In this document: positions 52,951-61,558 of the stretch, one piece after another
How the letters are laid out: every line of letters begins with the position of its first letter
Position numbering within the stretch: the stretch's first letter is position 1
Assembly (NCBI GenBank): GCA_039028875.1
Contig: JBCCHE010000010.1
Location: 54,984 to 118,983 of the forward strand
Direction of reading: 5' to 3'
Length of the DNA stretch: 64,000 nucleotides
Origin: SG8-38 sp039028875
GTDB taxonomy: Bacteria > Myxococcota_A > Polyangia > Polyangiales > Houyiibacteriaceae
Notes under the pieces: generated by a model
What the model saw: only the letters and a program-made list of their open reading frames with translations
Told to the model about the DNA's origin: nothing
The model's database searches: none
Program-made: the position numbers and the translations under genes

Positions 52951-54799
52951 GCGCGCGCTGGTCTTCGACGGGACCGGCGCCGCACCCTCCGAACGCGACG
53001 TCGCCCTTCGACAAGGGCAGGTCGCCGAGGTCGGCGTCGATCTTCCAGCCGACCAAGCACGAGAGACGATCGACGCCAAGGGCCGCTGGCTGATGCCAGG
53101 CCTCTGGGACATTCACACCCACCTCGACCTCGAGGTGGAGCTCGACCCGGGCCTCACCGAAGTCGTCCGCCACGGGACCACGTCCGCCGTCGTGGCGAAC
53201 TGTTCGATCGGCGTTCCCTTCGGCCGGCAGAACGAGAGCGGCCACGACCCTGTCGTGTCTTGTTTTGCGCGCGTCGAGAACATCCCAAAGGCCGTGTTAC
53301 GCCGATGTGCCGAGAGCATCACCTGGGACAACCCCAAAGACTACCTACGGCACTTCGAAGAGATCCCACTCGGCGCGAACATCGTTCCGATGATCCCTCA
53401 CTCGATGCTTCGGATCGAAGCGATGGGGATCGATCGCGCGGTCTCAGAAAGGGCCAACGAAGAAGACCTCCTCGCCATGGAGTCGATCCTCGATCAGGCG
53501 ATGCAAGACGGGTACGCCGGGTTCTCGACCGACGGTCTGCCGTTTCACTACCTCTCGAACGACCCTTACCGCAAAACCAAGATCCCGGCGCATCACGGGG
53601 ACTACCGGGAGCTCAAGCGCCTCACCAGCGTGACCCGCAAGTACGGCCGGGTTTGGCAGGCGACCCCCGAAAAAGACAACCCACTCAAGGTGGTCCGGGC
53701 ATTCTTGCTCACCAGCGGCCGGTTCTTCGGGCGCCCGCTCAAGCTCACCGCGGTGGCGGCGCTCGATGTGGTCACCAACCGCTTCCTTGCGAAGATGGGG
53801 GTCGCGCTCACGCGTCTCTTGAACTCCCGCTTCCTCGACGGTCGCTTCCGGTTGCAGGCTCTTGCGGCCCCTTTCCTCGTGTACGCCGACGGGCCCATCA
53901 CGCCGCTCGCCGAGGAGCTGCCGGCACTTCGAGAGCTCAATGAAATCGACCTCGACGACCGGGAAGGGCGCCTTCGGCTCCTCAACGACCCGGGATTCGA
54001 GAAGCGCTTCCGCCGCATGTGGTTTCACGACAAAAAGGGTTTCTCGGTCGGGCGCATCAAGCGCTGGCTTCGGGTGATGGACGATAGCTTCAGCCGCGAG
54101 CTCGAAGACATGGTGATGACCGACCGCCCGCTTGCCGTGTGGGAAGGGCAGACGCTCCAGCAAGTCTACGAACGATTGCTCGCTTGGCAGGTCACGGGGG
54201 AGGGCGCCCGCGACGCGGACGAGCAAGCGGCATTCGAGAGCTTTCCGAGCCCTGCTGGCGATGACTGCGCCTTCTTCTTGCACCTGCTCAAGCGGTTCGA
54301 CACCGACCTTCGCTGGTCGTTCATGGCCGCCAACGACGACGAAGACCGCATGGCCAGGGTGCTGTTCGACCCACAGATGCTCCCGGGCTTCAACGATTCG
54401 GGCGCGCACCTCACGAACATGGCGTACTACGACGGAAACCTTCGCGGCTTGCAGATCGCGCAGCGGCGCTCGCTCGCGCAAGTGGCGTCGCACATCGAGC
54501 GGCTCACTTCCGTTCCAGCGCGCTTCTGGGGCATCGACTCGGTGGGGACTATCGCACCCGGGCAGCAGGCCGACGTGATCCTCATCGACCCGGATGCGCT
54601 CCGGGCGTACGACTCCGAGTCACAGACGGTGTTCGCGTACCGTGAAGCGGTGGGTTCCGAGCAGATGCTGAACCGGTCCGATGGGGTCGTCACCGACGTC
54701 TGGATTGCGGGCGTGCCGGCGTGGCGCGACTCTCGAGCAACCGATCATCTCGGGCAGACGCGCATGGGGCGCGCCCTCACCGTACGCGCCGAGGCATAG
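52928..54799 (+). CDS. D-aminoacylase-like amidohydrolase
   Basis: The 623-residue metal-dependent amidohydrolase has the composite 'GRWLMPGLWDIHTHLDLEVE' (HxH metal site, about residue 58), 'VVRHGTTSAVVANCSIGV', 'GYAGFSTDGLPFHYLSNDPY' (about 197) and 'LPGFNDSGAHLTNMAYYD' (Asp ligand, about 482) patterns of N-acyl-D-amino-acid deacylases. No signal peptide is evident. It is translationally coupled to crtB (23-base overlap), so it belongs to the carotenoid transcript although no carotenoid role is known for the family. Confidence 0.82.
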   Translation: MQWDTLIKRALVFDGTGAAPSERDVALRQGQVAEVGVDLPADQARETIDAKGRWLMPGLWDIHTHLDLEVELDPGLTEVVRHGTTSAVVANCSIGVPFGRQNESGHDPVVSCFARVENIPKAVLRRCAESITWDNPKDYLRHFEEIPLGANIVPMIPHSMLRIEAMGIDRAVSERANEEDLLAMESILDQAMQDGYAGFSTDGLPFHYLSNDPYRKTKIPAHHGDYRELKRLTSVTRKYGRVWQATPEKDNPLKVVRAFLLTSGRFFGRPLKLTAVAALDVVTNRFLAKMGVALTRLLNSRFLDGRFRLQALAAPFLVYADGPITPLAEELPALRELNEIDLDDREGRLRLLNDPGFEKRFRRMWFHDKKGFSVGRIKRWLRVMDDSFSRELEDMVMTDRPLAVWEGQTLQQVYERLLAWQVTGEGARDADEQAAFESFPSPAGDDCAFFLHLLKRFDTDLRWSFMAANDDEDRMARVLFDPQMLPGFNDSGAHLTNMAYYDGNLRGLQIAQRRSLAQVASHIERLTSVPARFWGIDSVGTIAPGQQADVILIDPDALRAYDSESQTVFAYREAVGSEQMLNRSDGVVTDVWIAGVPAWRDSRATDHLGQTRMGRALTVRAEA

Positions 54800-54857
54800 C
54801 GGCTTTCCGCGCGCGTTCTCCTTCAGCGAGCAGGTCCGAGGCGGCCGAGCGCGACGG

Positions 54858-56309
54858 CTAGGGCACGATGTCGTTCGGGCATCGGACCTCGATGCACAAG
54901 GTCTTCACGCATGCGCCGTCGGTGGCGTCGACACAGACCTGATCTTCCCCAGGACGTGTGCACTCGTACGTCGCGTCTTGGGTGACGACATTGTTGGGCA
55001 GGTTCATGTTCTGGTCGTCGGTGATGATGCCGAACAGCGCCCGCATCTCGAGCGTGAGTGGCAACGGAAGGGCGTCGGTGTCTTGGGCACGGCTCTCCAC
55101 CCTCGTCGTGGTGTTGCCTGGCGCGATGTTCGACGGGATCGCGTTGATGACGAACAGCATTGGACACACGTTCGGAGGGATGTCGCTCGGGCACTGGACG
55201 GTGATACACCGCCGTTGATCGCAGGCGGGGTCCCCATCGCTGGCATCGACGCACATCTCGACCGGCCCTGATTCGCCGCAGAAGAACGTCGTATCGGTCA
55301 CAAATCGATCGCCGAAGACCCCGGTGTCGGCACTCAACTCGGTACGGAGCGCTTCGGGGAAGTTGTCAGGGTCGTCGACATCGACGCGGATTTCGGCGCT
55401 GTTGTCGCCAGGCTCGATGGTGATGGGGTTGGCGGTAAACGACGCAATGCTCGGACAGGTGTTGTTGAGCGGGGTTCCGGGGCAAAGCACCGTGGTGCAC
55501 TGCTGGATGTTGCAAGCCGAGTCGCCGTCGCTCACGACGACGCAAATCTCGATGATGCCGCCAACGTCTTCATCACAGGTGTAGGTCGTTTCGCTTGCCG
55601 TCGGGTTGGCGATGGTGCCGTAGTTGGCGGAAAGCGTCGTCGTCAAACCCGAGGGGTTATCGTCCGGGTCGCTGGCGGAGACGCGGATGGTGGCGGTCTC
55701 GCCTTCTCCAAGCTCGTCCGGCGTCACACTGAACTCGGACAGCAGGGGGCAGTCGTTCTTCAGGTTCGGGCAGATGACCTCGGTGCATCGTGTCTCCGAG
55801 CATTCGAGGGGGTCGCGCAAACGTACGTGCGGTGGGCGAATGGCCTGTGTGCTCGAACCGATCCCGCTGCTCGTGACCTCGGGGACGGTGCCGACGCCGG
55901 CTTCGGGCATGCCACCTTCCGGGACGCCGCCGTCGGTGCCCCCGTCTGGGATTCCTCCGTCGGGCACACCGCCGTCACCCCGCGGGTCGACGTACTTCGC
56001 GTTGGCGCACACCTCGACCGGGCCTGCGACATCGAACGCGCACGTATACGTCGTCTCGAGCGCGAATGGGTCGCCGAAGGTGCCGCTCTCGGCCGTGAGC
56101 TCGGTAATGATCGACAGGCCGTTTTCCGGTGTGGGGTTGTCGACCTCGACGGTGATGGTGGTGCTGTTCTCACCGTCCGGTATTTCGACGGCGCCTGGAA
56201 CGATGGTCGCTTCGGGGCACAGCGCAGGGTCGGCGGGGCAGCCGCTCGCAAGTGACAGCAGCACCACGCAAGGGAGCAGCGCTTTCCCTATCCATCGAAC
56301 AACGGGCAT
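54858..56309 (-). CDS. Lipoprotein with repeated Ig-like Cys-containing modules
   Basis: The 483-residue lipoprotein has a signal ending 'LLSLASGCPADP'. About four repeats of an Ig-like module of 95-110 residues follow. Each begins 'CP(x)nF', contains 'xEGETATIRVSASDPDDNP' and ends 'TTYTCxxxGxxEICVxxxDG', then 'Cxxxx C xxVxCP'. Conserved Cys pairs probably form disulfides. A Gly/Asp/Pro repeat ('GGVPDGGIPDGGTDGGVPEG') lies between modules 1 and 2. Start at 56309 follows AAGGGA by 9 bases. Function unknown; probably a surface binding or structural protein. Related modules are in the paralogues to the right. Confidence 0.65.
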   Translation of the reverse strand: MPVVRWIGKALLPCVVLLSLASGCPADPALCPEATIVPGAVEIPDGENSTTITVEVDNPTPENGLSIITELTAESGTFGDPFALETTYTCAFDVAGPVEVCANAKYVDPRGDGGVPDGGIPDGGTDGGVPEGGMPEAGVGTVPEVTSSGIGSSTQAIRPPHVRLRDPLECSETRCTEVICPNLKNDCPLLSEFSVTPDELGEGETATIRVSASDPDDNPSGLTTTLSANYGTIANPTASETTYTCDEDVGGIIEICVVVSDGDSACNIQQCTTVLCPGTPLNNTCPSIASFTANPITIEPGDNSAEIRVDVDDPDNFPEALRTELSADTGVFGDRFVTDTTFFCGESGPVEMCVDASDGDPACDQRRCITVQCPSDIPPNVCPMLFVINAIPSNIAPGNTTTRVESRAQDTDALPLPLTLEMRALFGIITDDQNMNLPNNVVTQDATYECTRPGEDQVCVDATDGACVKTLCIEVRCPNDIVP

Positions 56310-56472
56310 CAGTTCGAGTCCCTTTGTACCCGATTCGCGCGAAGTTGGGGCGAACAATTCGGCGTCAAAGACCACGCGAAGTCGTGAGTTACCCCACCAA
56401 AACACACATGCTGCGACGCACCCCGGGACGTACCGGCGGTGCATCGCGTCGGTGCATGTCCGTTAACGGCAA

Positions 56473-56500
56473 GACCCGCGAACCAAGAGGTCCGCGGGTC
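56473..56500 (-). terminator. Hairpin downstream of the GGSAG lipoprotein gene
   Basis: GACCCGCG and CGCGGGTC form a perfect 8-bp stem, with a further three of four pairs inside, just after the stop of the gene at 56524. The following T tract is short (TTGCCGTT on the minus strand). A very similar stem follows the next paralogue. Confidence 0.6.
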
Positions 56501-56523
56501 CCGCGCGTCGCACCGTTTGGTGC

Positions 56524-57672
56524 TTACTGAATGGGACAGCTGATGAGGTCGCCGTCGGGTGTGACGGCGGCGGCCGTCTCAGGCTCCCCGTCGTCGTTCT
56601 CGACCTCGGTCTCGATGCCCATCACGCACTCGATACCGACGACGATCGTCGGGCCCGCGCGAACCTTGATGCCCTGCTCGATGGGCGCGGTCGGAGCCGG
56701 CGTCGGGATGTCATAGATGTCCTCCCCAGGGGGCAGGGAGCTGTTGCTGAGCCCCATGTCCGCCCAGCCGAAGAGCACGCTGCCCTCGGAGTCGGCGAGG
56801 TAGGTCTGGGCGGTCTGAAGGAATGGCAGCTCGAGATCGCCATTCACACAGAACCCGTTGAGGTCGCACTGCATGAGCTTGCCGAGCATGTCGCACTCGC
56901 CGCCCTCATCGCAGTCCTCGCTGATCGGCACGTCGACCAAGATGGTCTGAATGCACTCGAAGAAGCCGTTTGCGCAATCCTGATCCGTTTCGCACTCGGT
57001 TCCGATCTCCTCACAGATGCCGACGAGACCTGGAACAAGCGCGCCAACGTCGGGGGGCAGGAACACGCCTGGGGTGTCAACACCCTTGGCGATCAACGAC
57101 TGCGTCTGGCTCCCGCCAGCACCACCGGCACCGCCAGCGCCCGCGCTGCCACCGGCGCCAGCGCTGCCGCCGCCCATGCCGCCGTCACCGCCGGCACCGC
57201 CGCCGCCAGCGCCGCCGCCGCCCATGCCGCCCGAACCCGCGACTTCAACCGCGCCGGTCCGAACCTGGACGATCACCTGGGCATCGAGAAGGGTTGCCTG
57301 GGAGACACCGCCCGGGACGACGCCCTGCGCGACGTCCAGGAACGCGGCTGGGAATGAAAGGCTTCCAGAAAGGTTGGCCGAGAACTCGGAGCCCGCGGGA
57401 ATCGGTGTCGCGACTTCGACGCTCAGGTCCGCCGGGATGATCGACACGGCGCCCGTGAAACTGTTCGCGCAGCCAAACGTGATGCTGCGGCTGCCTTCGT
57501 CGGTGCAGCCATCGGTCGCGCCGGTACCGCCGCTGCCGCCGCCGCCGGCACCTCCGGTCGCAGTGGCGCCCGAGCCGCCGTCTCCCCCACCGTTGTCACT
57601 GTCATCGGAGCATCCGAGCCCCAACGTCATCAAGCACAAGCTCAAACTCACCACGAGATAAGAACGCATCAT
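56524..57672 (-). CDS. Modular lipoprotein with Gly/Ala repeats and shared Cys-containing C-terminal domain
   Basis: The 382-residue lipoprotein has a signal ending 'LMTLGLGCSDDS' and a Gly/Ala/Thr-rich linker. A domain of about 330 residues, interrupted by a second Gly/Ala repeat (around residues 145-195), has 'FPAAFLDVAQGVVPGGVSQA', 'LVGICEEIGTECETDQDC', 'ANGFFECIQTILVDVPIS', 'DCDEGGECDMLGKLMQCDL', 'NGFCVNGDLELPFLQ' and 'VLFGWADMGLSNSSLPP'. I do not recognise it, but it recurs in the next gene and in the partial gene at the right edge. AAGGAG 7 bases before the ATG at 57672 decides the start. Function unknown. Confidence 0.65.
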   Translation of the reverse strand: MMRSYLVVSLSLCLMTLGLGCSDDSDNGGGDGGSGATATGGAGGGGSGGTGATDGCTDEGSRSITFGCANSFTGAVSIIPADLSVEVATPIPAGSEFSANLSGSLSFPAAFLDVAQGVVPGGVSQATLLDAQVIVQVRTGAVEVAGSGGMGGGGAGGGGAGGDGGMGGGSAGAGGSAGAGGAGGAGGSQTQSLIAKGVDTPGVFLPPDVGALVPGLVGICEEIGTECETDQDCANGFFECIQTILVDVPISEDCDEGGECDMLGKLMQCDLNGFCVNGDLELPFLQTAQTYLADSEGSVLFGWADMGLSNSSLPPGEDIYDIPTPAPTAPIEQGIKVRAGPTIVVGIECVMGIETEVENDDGEPETAAAVTPDGDLISCPIQ

Positions 57673-57822
57673 CGCACACTCCTTACGCCTGGAATCGACG
57701 GCACTACCGCCGCGCCGGCGCATCATACTCGCATCGCCCAAAACATCGCAAGGTGCGGCGCACCGGGGCTGCCCGACGCGATCATCCGTACGGGATTGGC
57801 TGGAAACGGCCCCCAAGACGAG

Positions 57823-57850
57823 AAAACCCGCGAGCCTGGGGCCCGCGGGT
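57823..57850 (-). terminator. Intrinsic terminator of the large modular lipoprotein gene
   Basis: On the minus strand ACCCGCG, an 11-base loop and CGCGGGT are followed by TTTTCT, a clear stem and U-tract 38 bases after the stop. The stem sequence repeats that of the neighbouring paralogue's terminator. Confidence 0.75.
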
Positions 57851-57887
57851 CTCTACGTGTTGGGCGGCTCCCAGGGAGCCAGTGGGC

Positions 57888-60506
57888 CTAGTTGATTGGG
57901 CAGGCGATCAAGCCCGAATCTGGTGTCGGGCAGGCCACGTCGGTGGTCAGGGTGCACGGCGCGGTCGCGCAATCGGCGTCGCTCACGCAGCCCTCACCCG
58001 AGGCGCAGATGCCGCCTTCGGTGGCGCCGGCGCACTGAATCGGGACGAAGAGACCCGAAGCGTTCACGCGAATGCCGATCGGGTCGGGCGGGGTCGCGAA
58101 GACCGCTGCCGGAAGGTCGTAGCAACCGTCAGGCATGAACGAGTCTTGGCAGCTCGGTGCCGCCGCCGGGCAAAGGACCAGCCCGGGCACGCCCTGGTCG
58201 GCCCAGCCGAACAGAACCTCACCGCTGGCATCCGCCGTGAAGGAACCGGAAGCCTCTTCGAACTCGATGATGAGGTCGCCGACGATGCAGAACCCGTTGT
58301 CGGAGCACTGGGTGCCGGGGGGGTCGTTGGAGTTGCCCTTGCCGGCCATGTCGCAGACACCGCCCACGGCGCAGTCGAAGCTCGTGGGAAGGTCGGCGAG
58401 GACCGTCTCGACGTTGCACATGAAGAACCCGCCCGCGCAGTCCAGGTCGCTCGTGCAGATGCCGCCAATGGTGTCGCAGGTGAGAACGAGACCCGGTGTC
58501 AGGGATGTCGGGTCCGCTTGGAGCGGCACGTCTGCGCCGGTGGCGCCCGAGCGAATCTGAACCGTCGACACGATGTCGACGAGCTCTGCCTGCTCCACAC
58601 CGCCCGGGACCACGCCCTGGGCCGCGTCGAGGAAGAACTCGGGGAAGACGCCGACGCCGTCGAAGTCTGCCGTGAAGTCCTGGCCGCCGCTGATCACGCC
58701 CACGTTGTTCACCTCGAGGGTGAAGGGGAAGGGCGACTGTGCCGCAGTGACGCTGTTGGTGCAGGCGACGCTGACGATGGCCGACTGGGAACCACAGGGC
58801 TCCGCGGCCGACATGCACTCGTTGTTCTCGCAGGTCTCACCGGCGCCGCAGTCGCCAGCGTTGTTGCACTCGACGCAAGCGCCGAAGCCGTTGCAGACCC
58901 GCGTGTCTTCACAGGTCGTGCCCTCGGGCTGATTGCCCTCGCTGCACTCCTCGGCGATGCACTCGTTGATGGTGCACTCGTTGCCGTCCTGCGGGCAGTC
59001 CTCGTTGACGGTGCACTCGGGCGGGACGACGCACATCTGATCCATGCAGACTTCGCCTTCGCCGCAGTCGCCGTCGCCACGGCACTCGACACAGGTGTTG
59101 AGCTCGCAGACGCCCGGGTCGCAGTCGTCGTCGATCACGCAGTCGACGCAAGTACCGGAGCCGTCACAGACGCGGGTGCCTTCGCAGACCTTGCCCGCCG
59201 GCTCGTTGGTGGGATCGCACATCTCCATCACGCAATCGTTGAGCGTGCACTCGTTGCTGTCTTGCGGGCAGTCGGCCGCTTCCATGCACTCCGCGGGGAC
59301 GATGCAGGTGTTGGCATCGCAAACCTCGCCCATGTCGCAGTCTTCGTTGACGAGGCACTCGACGCAGACGTTGATGTCGCACACGCCGTCGGGGCAGTCG
59401 TCGCTGGTGAGGCACTCGACGCAGTTGCCCTGGCCGTCGCAGACACCGTCGCCGTTGTCACACGGGTCGCCGCCCTGCGCGTTTTCGGGGACACAGCTGC
59501 CCTCGATGCAGAGGTTGGCCGTGCACTCGTTGGAATCCTGAGGGCAGTCCTCGTCGACCACGCACTCGGGGGGAGCGCCGCCAGCGCCACCCGCGCCGCC
59601 AGCACCACCGGAGCCACCGGCACCGGCCGTTCCGCCAGCACCGCCAGCACCACCTGCGCCGCCGGCACCACCCGCGCCACCAGCACCGGCCGTTCCGCCA
59701 GCACCACCGGCACCACCGGCACCGGCCGTTCCACCAGCGCCGCCAGCACCACCGGCACCCGCGCTACCGCCAGCACCACCGGTGCCACCACCGGTGCCGC
59801 CCGTGCCACCGCCCGACACGCAAGTGACGGGGACGGTCCAGGAGCTCATGCAGTATTCGGAGTCATCGTCTGACACGGTGATGGTGATCATGTCGACACC
59901 CTCAGCCGTGCACGTGTACGTGGTGTTCGCCGCCGTGGGGTTGGCGATGGAGCCGCTGTTGGAGGTCCAGAGGTAAGACACGGGGTCGCCTTCCTGGTCG
60001 ACCGCCGCCGATGCCAAATCGATGTCGTTGCCCACCGACGTTTGGAGTGGGGACACCACCACTTTGGTGAGCTCCGCGCAGATGTTGAACTTCCCGTTGA
60101 CGCGCACACCGCCGAAGCGCTCCGGCTTCTTGCAGTTGAGCATCACGTGGACCTCGGTCACTTGGCCGACCGAGATGTTGAAGTTCGCTTCACCCTTGCA
60201 GGTAAGCTGCCCGTCGGTGGAGACCGCCTCCATCTCGATCAGGTAGCCGGTTCCTTCCGGGATCCCGAAGACCTCGACGGACGCGGTTGACCCGGGGGCA
60301 CTTGTGTTGATGGTGCCCATCATGTCTTCCATGTCGCCGCCGCTGATCTTCCACATGACCTCGTCGATCATGAAGCCGTCCGCGACTGTGAGGTCGAGGG
60401 CCAACGACCCACCGGAGTTGGTGTCGCTGCTTGTGGAGCAACCGACGACAGTTAAGACAGCGCCAAGGACGAACGAAATCCAGCGCATGGGATGGGAACC
60501 GAGCAT
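57888..60506 (-). CDS. Large modular Cys-rich lipoprotein (Ig-like + Gly-Ala repeat + Cys-rich units + shared domain)
   Basis: The 872-residue lipoprotein has a signal ending 'LTVVGCSTSS'. It holds, in order, an N-terminal beta domain (about 25-130), an Ig-like module ('NSGSIANPTAANTTYTC', about 135-225), a GGAGG/GTAGAGG tandem tract (about 230-310), a Cys-rich array with three 'DCPQDxNECT' units alternating with 'VCDGxGxCVEC' units (about 310-565), and the C-terminal domain shared with its neighbours ('FLDAAQGVVPGGVEQAELVD', 'VLFGWADQGVPGLVLCPAAA'). AGGAGG 7 bases before the ATG decides the start. It is probably a disulfide-rich surface protein; the role is unknown. Confidence 0.7.
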   Translation of the reverse strand: MLGSHPMRWISFVLGAVLTVVGCSTSSDTNSGGSLALDLTVADGFMIDEVMWKISGGDMEDMMGTINTSAPGSTASVEVFGIPEGTGYLIEMEAVSTDGQLTCKGEANFNISVGQVTEVHVMLNCKKPERFGGVRVNGKFNICAELTKVVVSPLQTSVGNDIDLASAAVDQEGDPVSYLWTSNSGSIANPTAANTTYTCTAEGVDMITITVSDDDSEYCMSSWTVPVTCVSGGGTGGTGGGTGGAGGSAGAGGAGGAGGTAGAGGAGGAGGTAGAGGAGGAGGAGGAGGAGGTAGAGGSGGAGGAGGAGGAPPECVVDEDCPQDSNECTANLCIEGSCVPENAQGGDPCDNGDGVCDGQGNCVECLTSDDCPDGVCDINVCVECLVNEDCDMGEVCDANTCIVPAECMEAADCPQDSNECTLNDCVMEMCDPTNEPAGKVCEGTRVCDGSGTCVDCVIDDDCDPGVCELNTCVECRGDGDCGEGEVCMDQMCVVPPECTVNEDCPQDGNECTINECIAEECSEGNQPEGTTCEDTRVCNGFGACVECNNAGDCGAGETCENNECMSAAEPCGSQSAIVSVACTNSVTAAQSPFPFTLEVNNVGVISGGQDFTADFDGVGVFPEFFLDAAQGVVPGGVEQAELVDIVSTVQIRSGATGADVPLQADPTSLTPGLVLTCDTIGGICTSDLDCAGGFFMCNVETVLADLPTSFDCAVGGVCDMAGKGNSNDPPGTQCSDNGFCIVGDLIIEFEEASGSFTADASGEVLFGWADQGVPGLVLCPAAAPSCQDSFMPDGCYDLPAAVFATPPDPIGIRVNASGLFVPIQCAGATEGGICASGEGCVSDADCATAPCTLTTDVACPTPDSGLIACPIN
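59570..59815 (-). repeat. Gly/Ala-rich tandem repeat within the large modular lipoprotein gene
   Basis: The tract encodes repeated GGAGGTAGAGG-like units as degenerate 9- and 18-base repeats. It separates the Ig-like module from the Cys-rich array. A shorter tract of the same character lies in the neighbouring gene at about 57110-57245. Confidence 0.8.
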
Positions 60507-60863
60507 GAAGGGCCTCCTCTAACGGGGGTGGGGCTAGGGACAAACGGGAAGGCGACGCTAACATCGATGGAGTTGGCGTTTCAAGCCCGATTAACCGCCA
60601 AAAGGGCCTGATTGGACTCTAGGTGGGCTACCTCACAAAGGCGCCCCGCGAGGACGGTCCCGACGGGTTCGGGGTTCTCTCGATATCCAAGTAAATCCAG
60701 GCGCTTGGCGCGACGAACGTCGTGAGCCGCTGTGTGACTTGGACGGCCCCTGTGGGCTTGATTTGTCCGACGAAACAGCAACACTGCGGTTCCCGTCAGT
60801 CGAGCCAGGGGAAACCCGCGGCTGATGGCCATTCCTAACCTATTTGTCGGAGCGCACACCTCG
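60507..60863. other. Gene-free intergenic region
   Basis: Between two divergent lipoprotein genes I see no protein-like frame or RNA gene. The ribosome-binding site of the large lipoprotein gene is at its left end. A frame on the minus strand is open across part of it but has no protein-like composition. An alternative upstream ATG for the plus-strand lipoprotein lies at 60825. Confidence 0.6.
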
Positions 60864-61517
60864 ATGACCACCAACCCGTTCAATCTCAGCAAAGCCATGT
60901 TCGTCGCCGTCTGCTTCACCGTTGGATGCACCGGAAGCGGTGCCATGGGGTGCAGTGGCGATGGCGGCCCGTCGGCGAGCGTCGACTCGTCGCTCATCGG
61001 CATCTACGACATCGACCAGTATCGAGGTAGCCCGTTCGATCCGCAGACCGGGGTCCCGGTTCCGGATTCGTGCGATCAGCTCGACGACATCCCGTCGCTC
61101 GGCGCGTTTCTGGTGATCTACAGCTTCGTGCTGAACGACAACCCCGATGAGGCCCGCCTCGGCGGGGCGTTCTGCCAAAACGAAGACCAGTGCCGGACGA
61201 TCGCCCAGACGGCGGAAGAGCCGCCCATTGGCTACCGCTTCGAGCAAGGCAGCGACGCCACCTTGTGGACCGGGTTCGCGATCGCGAGCCAGGGTGCCTC
61301 GGCCGATCAGTGCACCGCCGATGTGCAAACCCACACGATGACCAGCGGCGACAACACGATCAGCATCAATACCGACACGCAAGAGACCGTGTTCGCACCG
61401 ATGGTCGAAGGCGAAAACGCCACGTGTTCCGTCCGCGATGCGCTTACGTCGCTGACGCCGGAGCTTCCGTGCAAGTCGCGCATCGTGCTCGACGCCACGC
61501 GTAGCGCCGACCTCTAG
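60864..61517 (+). CDS. Hypothetical lipoprotein
   Basis: The predicted product of about 217 residues has a signal with 'AMFVAVCFTVGCTGSG' (lipobox VGC). The mature part contains 'GIYDIDQYRGSPFDPQTGVP', 'CDQLDDIPSLGAFLVIYSFV', a Cys-pair region 'FCQNEDQCRTIAQTAEEPP' and 'DNTISINTDTQETVF'. This looks like a single beta-sandwich lipocalin-sized domain, but I do not recognise a family. The ATG at 60864 is chosen with GGAG upstream; 60825 or 60897 are possible. It converges with the repeat lipoprotein gene. Confidence 0.6.
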   Translation: MTTNPFNLSKAMFVAVCFTVGCTGSGAMGCSGDGGPSASVDSSLIGIYDIDQYRGSPFDPQTGVPVPDSCDQLDDIPSLGAFLVIYSFVLNDNPDEARLGGAFCQNEDQCRTIAQTAEEPPIGYRFEQGSDATLWTGFAIASQGASADQCTADVQTHTMTSGDNTISINTDTQETVFAPMVEGENATCSVRDALTSLTPELPCKSRIVLDATRSADL

Positions 61518-61558
61518 GCCCGCGAACGAAGGAGCCGCGTCCTCGGGCGCGCCAACCG

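Noticed and set aside
59570..59815. Possible CRISPR array
   Set aside because: The repeats are short, degenerate, lack unique spacers and lie in frame within a coding gene.
57753..59873. Plus-strand open frame of about 700 codons antisense to the large modular lipoprotein
   Set aside because: It exists because the GC-rich repeats of the minus-strand gene lack stops in the antisense frame. It has no signal, domain or ribosome-binding site, and the minus-strand gene has all of these.
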